Source: Meloidogyne chitwoodi (taxonomy: Eukaryota; Nematoda; Chromadorea; Rhabditida; Meloidogynidae). From it: a stretch of DNA of 64,000 nt. This document shows positions 57,205 through 64,000 of this stretch, piece after piece (positions within the stretch are counted from its first letter, which is position 1; each line of letters begins with the position of its first letter). The translations under genes and the position numbers were made by a program. The stretch is from positions 682,001 to 746,000 of the forward strand of contig JACZZP010000014.1 of the NCBI GenBank assembly GCA_015183035.1. The letters run 5' to 3'. The notes under the pieces were generated by a model. It searched no databases, was not told where the DNA came from, and saw only the letters and a program-made list of their open reading frames with translations.

Positions 57205-57419
57205 GGAACATATCAACATCAGTAGTACTTCCAGAAGAGAACAAAAAGAATTTTGAAGATTTGGCGGACTCTATCAAGCGAAATGTTGGAACTCACTTTG
57301 TTAATCACTACGACCAAGTTTTCGATCTAATCTTCTCCGATTTTGACCTCTATAAATTAAACATAAAAATACTACTATATTTTAATACTTGTTATTCAAA
57401 AAACTTTTGGAACATTTAA
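57205..57419 (+). pseudogene. Lon protease C-terminal fragment
   Basis: The frame reads VVLPEENKKNFEDLADSIKR, then THFVNHYDQVFDLIF. This is the extreme C-terminus of Lon (human LONP1: VLPAENKKDFYDLAAFI...VHFVEHYREIFDIAF), the end of the proteolytic domain, after the catalytic Ser-Lys dyad. Nothing upstream encodes the rest: the palindromic MITE abuts it at 57197. It is therefore an isolated last-exon fragment, likely moved with, or cut off by, transposon activity. An AT-rich run-on frame follows to a stop at 57417-57419. Confidence 0.7.
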
Positions 57420-57450
57420 AACTAAAAGTAAGAAAAAAATAAATAGATAA

Positions 57451-60400
57451 CTAAATCCTGTCTCTTTCCCGGCCTCTTCCTCTACTCTTTTGTCCTCCAA
57501 GACTTCCGCGATTTGATAAATTATTTGAAGTGATGCTTCTCCCTCTTGTTGAATTATTACCTCTTCCTTGTCCACTTACTCCTCGGCCTCTTGCTCCACG
57601 GCCGACGCCAGAAGATGGCGCCTTATTAGCAAAAGCATGACGAAGATTAACACATTCGCCTAAATTGTGTTGTTCGCAGAAGGCGCAACCAGTAAAACTA
57701 CATGCTTGACCGGGAAGTTTAGATGTTTTTACATTCTATGAAAGGAAAAAATTTTAAAAATAATATTTTTAATAACCTTGTATTCAACTGAAAATTTTCG
57801 GGAGCCGCACTTTTCACATTTGTCTAATACTTTCAACTTAGAGGCTCCTTCAAAAATACTTACAACTGCTGGACATTTATTACATGAAAGTCGCCATTTA
57901 GGTCCAGATTGAGGATCAAGCACAAGGATTCCCCTACCACCAAAACATCTATTCAAGCATTGAAGCACACCTTGATTTCTGCAAAAATTAATTTTTAAAT
58001 GGAGTATTTTGTAACAAAAAACATATAGGAATGTTGACATTCAGGATGGCTACATTCATTACATCCTGAAAAATGAATTTTTAAATAAAGTATTTTGTAA
58101 CTAGAGAGGAAAAAATACCGGGATGTTTTCCATACATATCTTCAAACGGTGGATTGTTATAGCAGTAAGGGCAAAATACAAAAGACTTTGCCAACTTCCC
58201 ACCAATTGGGTGAAAATAGAGTATTTCAAACCCATCAATTGGACATAAATGTTCGCCATAAAGACGGATAGAAGAATCTTTAGAAGAAGGAACCGGATAC
58301 GTCCCCTTCAAAATTATAAAGTTTACACAAAAAATTTCATTCAATACCTGACACGTTGAACAATAAAGGCGTTGAGGTCTTGCCTCAACGAGTTTCATAT
58401 AGTGTCGACATTTCCCACATCTACTAAAAGGTTTTCCACTATCTACCAATGTTTTGAAAGAATCTATTGATGGAGATTTCAATATAAGATTTAAAATAAA
58501 CTAACTTTCAAAAAAGGAATCAACCAATTTAATATTAGTTACAAAATGCTCGTATTTTTGTTTAAATACATCCAAAGTCTGCCCTTTCATCTAAATTAAT
58601 AATTAAAAAAAGTTTTTAATTCAAATTAACTGTAATGTAATCTGCTTTTCCAGTTGCAATTAAATTTAGTTGTTTTTCAACATCTGCTCTCATTGTAGGC
58701 TCTACCAAATCTGCGTCAATTCGTTGATAACCATGCACAAGAGCAATTCCCAATTTAGTTGGTACTAATCTTCGACCTGTTTCTACCTAAAAATAAGTTA
58801 TTGACCTCTTTCTAGTAGGACTAAAAATAATATCATTCGTTAGCGAACATAAAATTCAAATCTTTCCTTTTTTATTACAAAATTTAAAAAAAAATAACCG
58901 TCACATAATTCCTAATGGAAATATTAGTAATGTGAGTTGGAATTGAAGCATCAGTTCCAATACCATACTTCTCCATTAAAGTTATAAGTTCCGATTCTGT
59001 TAAATAGTCTGGAGCTGTTGTCACTCGTTCAACAAGTTTCACTTCTCTTAAAGAAGAAGTTAAAAAATATTTTTAAATAACAAACTTTATTTTAAAACTT
59101 TGTCCCTTTTTTATTTGGTCAAGAGTCTCTTCTTGTGAAACAGCCATCCAGGTAAGCAATTCGGTAAACCCTGGCTCAGTAACAACGCGAGAGTGTGCTA
59201 AAAATTGTTCTTCTCCAATAGAAAATCTTAAAGTATTTTAATAAATTAAAAAGTTAATTTATCTAATCACTTGATAGTTTTTGTAACATATTTACATGAG
59301 GGCATTAAAGTGGCCAAAAAATGCTGTACAATATATTCATACATACGAAGATGGTCTAAAAGTTTAAATAAAATTAGAAACTTAGTATTTTAATTAGACA
59401 TTCCCTTTTAAAGTATTTCTTAAGTATATTGAGATTTTTTTAATTGTAACCACTTATTAACATAAGCTCTGACCTCCGCTTAACCAGCTATCCTTTGATT
59501 TCATTGGTGTAATAGGTGGGTGATCTCCTTTATTCACACCGGTTCTTGGTTTGGAAATTCCTCTTTGAAGAATCTAATTAGAAAATATAAAAAAACGTTA
59601 AAATAACGAATAAACATCCTACAATCGTAAAATTTTTTAAATGTTAAAATCCAGAATAGTAGTAAATTAAAAGAAAAATAAATTAGAGTATTTACCTTTT
59701 TTACAAAAGTAGTATATTCCGGCATATTCTCAAGCTCTTTCAAAACACAAATGAAATCAAAAGAGTCAGGATAAGCTGTGGTTTCAGTACGTGGATAACT
59801 AAAATATTTAAAAACAAAAATATTTTTTTAATTACCTTGAATAACCACGCGTATATAAAAATTCGGCAACAGATATAGCACTAGAAGGCGGAAGACCCAA
59901 ATAGCTAGAGGCAATTTTTAGCAATTCAACAGTATTGAGTGCTAATGGTTTTTCTTTTTTATGTTCTTTCTCACTAATTTCGATAACAGTCGCATGCTTA
60001 ATATTCTAAAAAATTGAAAATTAAGGTAATTCCAAACTTGTGGTTCCCTTTTTCCATCTTCTCATTTTATTTTTTTATAATTTTTTCCTTTTCTTTTTGG
60101 GAAAGTAAGGATCAGTAAGTTAGCAAGGATAAAAGTGAAACATGATGCCAAAATTAAAAAATACATTTTAAAAATCACCAAAGCGTTTACGCCAAAGAAA
60201 TTCAGGAAAGTATGTGTGATAAGTGTTACAATTGTTACCAGCTTGAGGTCTGAATTTACGTTTTGTTCCATATTGATAAATGAGAATGTGACTTTTTTTA
60301 CAATTTGTATACATGTTATATAACAAAAATTAATCCTTCTTACATGTCATAAGCAAAAAGAAAAGGAAAAAATTATAAAAAAATAAAAATGGGAAGATGG

Positions 60401-61513
60401 AAAAAGGGGAACCACCAGCCTTGGAATTACTAAAATAAGGAAAATAATAATTAAGAGACTTTTATTTTATTAAGAAAAGCTTGAGCAGCACTTTTATCAA
60501 ACTGTCGATCGCGTGTCCATTCGAGTTTTAATGCACGTCCACCAGGTAATTCAATTTCTGCTTGTAAAAGCCAATATGGTTGAGGTTTAAAATTAACTAT
60601 TTCATCATGCCTAACGACACAAAACGCGAGAGTAGGTGTTTGACATGGTCCAAATGAAACAAGATTTGAATCAAGATCGCCATATTTGTCCTATTTAAAA
60701 ATTTGAAAATTTATACTTTAAAATTAAAAAACTTGAAAAAAACGTGTCTGGAAACGTGTAAACGCACATCCAATTCGTAGATCTAATTCTTGACGAGCAT
60801 CCACTGAAAGAGATTCATTGAGATTGGGCCTGATCAAATTGTTCATTGCATTTTTTATTTCCTTTATTGTTACTGCCGAAAAGCGCGCTCTTAAAATTCG
60901 AAAAATTTCTTAATTTAAACGATATACCTGAAAACGAAATTCATGAAATCATTAGACCTTGAAGTCTTCATTGAATCCTGAACTGCATCAATAACTTCAA
61001 AACATATATTTTCACCTTCCTTATCACAGTCAAGCCATAGAACTAAATAGTCGCAACCTTTCGCTGTGGAAGCAAGAAACTGAAGAGTAGAAATTATATT
61101 TTAAAAAAATAAACTAATTTAGGAAACCTTAGGCATTTTCAATTTTGGATTTGCCTCAATACGTTCAATTGGACATGTGAAAAGCTCAGAAGGATCGGTT
61201 TTTTGCCATGAATTAAATTTACTAGGGAAATCAACCGCTGAAAATAATAAATATTTGATTATTATAAAATATAAAATTAAAACCCATCACATGCCCACAA
61301 GTGGATGTAACAATAAAATTTGCTGATAAATTATTGAAATTTCCTTTAAAAGTTGAAATTGAACAAGCATTATTCCAACCTATTATAATAAATAAAAATT
61401 AAATATAAAACTAGTAAACCTTTTTCCTTGTGATAATTTCCTCCAGATAAAATTTTTGCGATGGATTCAGCCAATATCGGCTTCTCCGCCACCATCAAAA
61501 CCTTTTTAGTCAT
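57451..61513 (-). CDS. top3b: DNA/RNA topoisomerase 3-beta (TOP3B)
   Basis: Type IA topoisomerase acting on DNA and mRNA. From ATG 61513: TOPRIM domain [46 protein letters not shown] (acidic metal triad DCDxE); [53 protein letters not shown]; active-site [11 protein letters not shown] (the Tyr attacks DNA; an intron falls just before it); [15 protein letters not shown]; and [11 protein letters not shown]. Four or more Cys-pair zinc ribbons follow ([68 protein letters not shown]). It ends in an RGG-type tail ([31 protein letters not shown]), the RNA-binding feature that separates TOP3B from TOP3A. An intron at about 60007-60460 carries a MITE. Confidence 0.93.
60025..60431. mobile_element. Palindromic MITE in a TOP3B intron
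   Basis: Ends GGTAATTCCAA / TTGGAATTACT, with complementary arms of about 75 bp (GGTTCCCTTTTTCCATCTTC..., ATAATTTTTTCCTTTTCTTT). Flanks AAAATTAA and AAAATAAG are only roughly alike, so a target duplication is uncertain. The GGTA start resembles the two Merlin-like elements. Confidence 0.75.
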
Positions 61514-61629
61514 TTAACTCAAATAAAATAAGAAAATGATTTAAAAAGAAAAAATAATTCATTAATTAAATGATTTATGTATTTAAAAGCTTAAAAATAG
61601 AATAGAATTTGTTTAAAATCCGCATTTAT

Positions 61630-62022
61630 GAGCACAGCCATTTGAGCGATGCCATTTGAGCGACCGTGCAAAGTCTCATTTGGGCGACGAATTTTAACTA
61701 GTGACCGGAACTTTTTTGTCTAACAGGATTATATTTTCTCTTCAGAGCGCCTGTGATAAAGGCCACTCTCACACGTAAAAAAGACGCAGAAAAACTGACC
61801 AGTGGATAGTTGAGGTCAGAGAAAAATTACATGACCTGCTCCTTTCCAGAACTGTACACAGTTTATGCGTCTTTTTCACACGAGAGAGTAGCCTTTATCA
61901 CAGGCGCTCTGAAGAGAAAATATAATCCTGTTAGACAAAAAAGTTCCGGTCATTAATTTTAACAATCTGCATCACTCAAATGGCTGTCGCTCAACTCCTA
62001 TCGCTCAAATGACACGCTCCCC
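61630..62022. repeat. Inverted arrays of CATTTGAGCGAC around a hAT-like element
   Basis: The left side has three copies of CATTTGAGCGA(C/T) or CATTTGGGCGAC (about 61638-61689); the right side has the reverse complement GTCGCTCAA / TCGCTCAAATG (about 61974-62011). It resembles, in miniature, the foldback element at 26430-28408: short tandem words in inverted ends with another transposon in the middle. No terminal duplication is identified. Confidence 0.6.
61699..61955. mobile_element. hAT-like MITE with 8-bp target duplication
   Basis: Ends TAGTGACCGGAAC and, in reverse complement, TAATGACCGGAAC; arms are complementary for about 90 bp (CTTTTTTGTCTAACAGGATT, TCTTCAGAGCGCCTGTGATA). The exact 8-bp duplication ATTTTAAC flanks it (61691-61698, 61956-61963). 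It is 257 bp long and non-coding. Confidence 0.87.
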
Positions 62023-62130
62023 TATTTTTATTTTAAATTAAACATTTGGCCATTTTAAAATGATTGATTACTTTCAACATTTTGGTGACATTTTTTTTCT
62101 TTAGTTTCAGATCTTTTGCTTTATTATAAA

Positions 62131-62877
62131 ATGAATAAGTGTGAGTTTGATTGGAATATGTTTATTGATACTGTTCGTGAATGCGAATTCCTCTGGAATA
62201 TGGCCATAGAAGATCATAAAGACAAGAAAAAATGTAAAGATGCATGGACTAGAATTTCTGAACAAGTTGGAGTTGGTATAGTAATTAAATTTTTTATTTA
62301 AATTTAATTTTATTTATTTTTCAGATATCGAGGACGCAAAAAAGAAATGGAAATATTTAGTTGATTATTATGCAAGATTGAAAAAAAAGAAACCACTTTC
62401 TGATTCTGAAGGAAACAAAGAGAAGATGTGGCCCTATCGTGAGGCTTTATCATTTATGGATACAGCTACAAGAGGAACTCCCAAGTTTGTTTTTTAATAT
62501 ATTTACAAAAAGTTACTGTTAGATTGATCTATTTTACTTCATAATTTTTTAATGCTAATTTGTTCTTTTAAATATTAGTTTTTATTCTAAATATTCTTAA
62601 CACTTAACATTTTATTAAAAGGAGAAAGCGTACTGATGCTGATCCGGAAACCAAATCTATTAAAAAAGTCAAAAAAGTTGAAACTTCTCCTGTCTCTACT
62701 CCAATTCGTTCGGTTACTCCAGATTCACAATTTGGCGCATATATAGGCGCTGAACTTCACCTTTTTGAAGAACATGAAAGAGATGAAGCAAAAATGGGAA
62801 TTATGCAAGTATTGCACAGCATAAAAAGCCGTAGACGTTGTATTCTGTCGGGAAATGATGGATTTGCTTTTAACTAA
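62131..62877 (+). CDS. MADF-domain (MADF-BESS type) putative transcription factor
   Basis: MADF domains are Myb-related DNA-binding modules. Three exons encode FDWNMFIDTVRECEFLWNMA, KDKKKCKDAWTRISEQVGV, then DIEDAKKKWKYLVDYYARLK and EKMWPYREALSFMD. That is the MADF layout: F...I..V....LW, W..I, then KK+W+.L...Y. A short basic linker (RRKRTDADPETKSIKKVKKV) and a C-terminal helix (GAYIGAELHLFEEHERDEAK, MGIMQVLHSIKSRR) in BESS position follow. The start is at ATG 62131; upstream TTG-initiated extension is unlikely. The last exon starts near 62621. About 200 residues. It is followed 221 bp later by Rpn13 on the same strand. Confidence 0.75.
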
Positions 62878-63098
62878 ATATGACTAAATTGATATTTAGT
62901 ACAAGATTTACATTTAACTGAATTTGTATATTTTAATTATTTTCATTCCTTTCGTATTCGATTTGATTAAATTTTTTGGTTTTTGTTCAATTTGATCTTC
63001 ATTTGTTTAATAACAATATTATCTCATTTTTAAATCATTTGCATATTAATAATTCATAAAATATTTGCAGATTTAAGTTTTAAAAAAGAACAAGAAAG

Positions 63099-64000
63099 AT
63101 GAGTGTTATGTTTGCAAATACTGGTTCTTCACCCGTTGGCGGTAGCTACCTTCTTGAATTTCAGGTTAATTATAATTATTGGTAGGTTAATTAAAATTAA
63201 GGCTGGTCGAACAATGATCGAACCTGGTTCTACCAAAGATGAGCGTAGAGCAGTTGCTAAACAAGATCCTGGATCAATTTATATAAAACATTCGCAGGAT
63301 GATCAACTTTTGCATCTTTGTTGGAAAAATCGTCGAAATAGTGCTACTGAACTTGTTTTTTTAATTCTAATGAATTTCAAATTCAAATCTTTTAGGATTT
63401 AATAATTTTTCCTGGTGAGACTGAATTTCTGCGTGTAAATGAATGCAAAGATGGGCGTGTTTTTATGCTCAAATTTAAAAATAGTGAAGAACGTCATCTC
63501 TTTTGGATGCAAGGGCCTGATGAGGATAAAGATGCTGAAGTATTGAAAAAGGTTTCATATTTTGTTGTATAATTGTAACAAAGTAAAATTTTTAAGAGTT
63601 TGAATCATTTTTCTAAATAATCGATTAATAAAAATATGAATAACTTGGTCAAAAATATTTATGCATATTTTTTTACCAATGTACCTTTATTACCTTTGGC
63701 AAAAATCAATCAAAAAATAAAGACTAATAATATATAATGTGTCCGCAAAAAAAAAGTCCGCAGGTGGAGCCACCTATTGGAAAAAAGTTCCAAAGTTCCC
63801 AATCATAATTTTATAAAGAATATTTTATGGAATTTTATTTGAATAATTCATAAAGTTTTAATTTTAGATGAACGAATTGCTGAGCAATGCACCTCCTACT
63901 CGAACTACACCAGCACGTGCTGAGCGTACTTCTCAACACAACCTTTCTTCACTTGTTAATATTAACATGGAGGATTTGGGTGCACTTGCAAATATGGACC
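63099..64000 (+). CDS. rpn-13: Proteasomal ubiquitin receptor Rpn13/ADRM1, 5' part, runs off window
   Basis: Rpn13 sits on the 19S cap, captures ubiquitin through its Pru domain and recruits UCH37. From ATG 63099: [20 protein letters not shown] then [73 protein letters not shown], and [13 protein letters not shown] (human LVEFRAGKM, VYIQQTDDSLIHFCWKDR, DLIIFPDDCEFKRV, LFFWMQEP). The Pru domain is complete; the C-terminal UCH37-binding DEUBAD domain would lie beyond base 64000. The ubiquitin-contacting F (human F76) is kept, while D79 is E. The last exon begins at 63870 after a 300-bp intron. Confidence 0.92.

Overview
The window is eukaryotic nuclear DNA that is strongly AT-rich. Its genes are intron-dense: many introns are only about 40-60 nt, with GT..AG borders and TTTNAG-type acceptors. 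Gene content points to a nematode: a NRDE-2 nuclear RNAi factor, an innexin, an NMR-1-like NMDA receptor subunit, MEC-2/UNC-1-class stomatins, XNP-1/ATRX, a MADF factor, and gene spacing that looks like operons. The extreme AT bias resembles Meloidogyne-like (tylenchid) genomes, but species assignment is inference.

Layout. 1-14.4 kb: 5' part of a kinesin-13 gene (minus) with a duplicated N-terminal module; a small lysine-rich tail-anchored protein; NRDE-2 followed by TVP23 (+); an ACTL6/BAF53-type actin-related protein (minus); two stomatins in tail-to-tail orientation. 14.4-35.5 kb: a very AT-rich block with a secreted 8-Cys protein, a cadherin (minus), an AF9/ENL YEATS protein (minus), a cluster of nested transposable elements at 26.4-29.1 kb, an RGK-type GTPase (minus), a 3.3 kb gene-poor tract and ribosomal protein eL14 (minus). 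35.5-43.6 kb: an NMDA receptor GluN1 homologue with a LITAF-like domain immediately downstream, convergent with an innexin gene. 43.9-56.6 kb: NHP2, two tandem ATRX/XNP-1 paralogues and a ZIP transporter, all on the plus strand with short gaps (operon-like). 57-64 kb: a Lon protease C-terminal fragment, topoisomerase 3-beta with an RGG tail (minus), a MADF protein and the 5' half of the proteasome ubiquitin receptor Rpn13 (+).

Most striking observations: (1) the tandem ATRX genes share two blocks (1.3 kb and 1.1 kb, introns included) that look identical and co-linear, while the linker between the blocks and both termini are diverged, as expected for gene conversion of the ATPase core; (2) a dense set of non-autonomous DNA transposons, several with target-site duplications I could read directly: two Merlin-like elements (one carrying a transposase fragment), two hAT-like elements, a palindromic element with an 8-bp duplication, a TA-flanked element, and a long foldback element; (3) a possible NMDA-receptor/LITAF fusion; (4) a kinesin-13 whose microtubule-depolymerase N-terminal module occurs twice. 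Gene models were built by eye from reading frames and splice signals. Exon borders are approximate and no similarity search was run.
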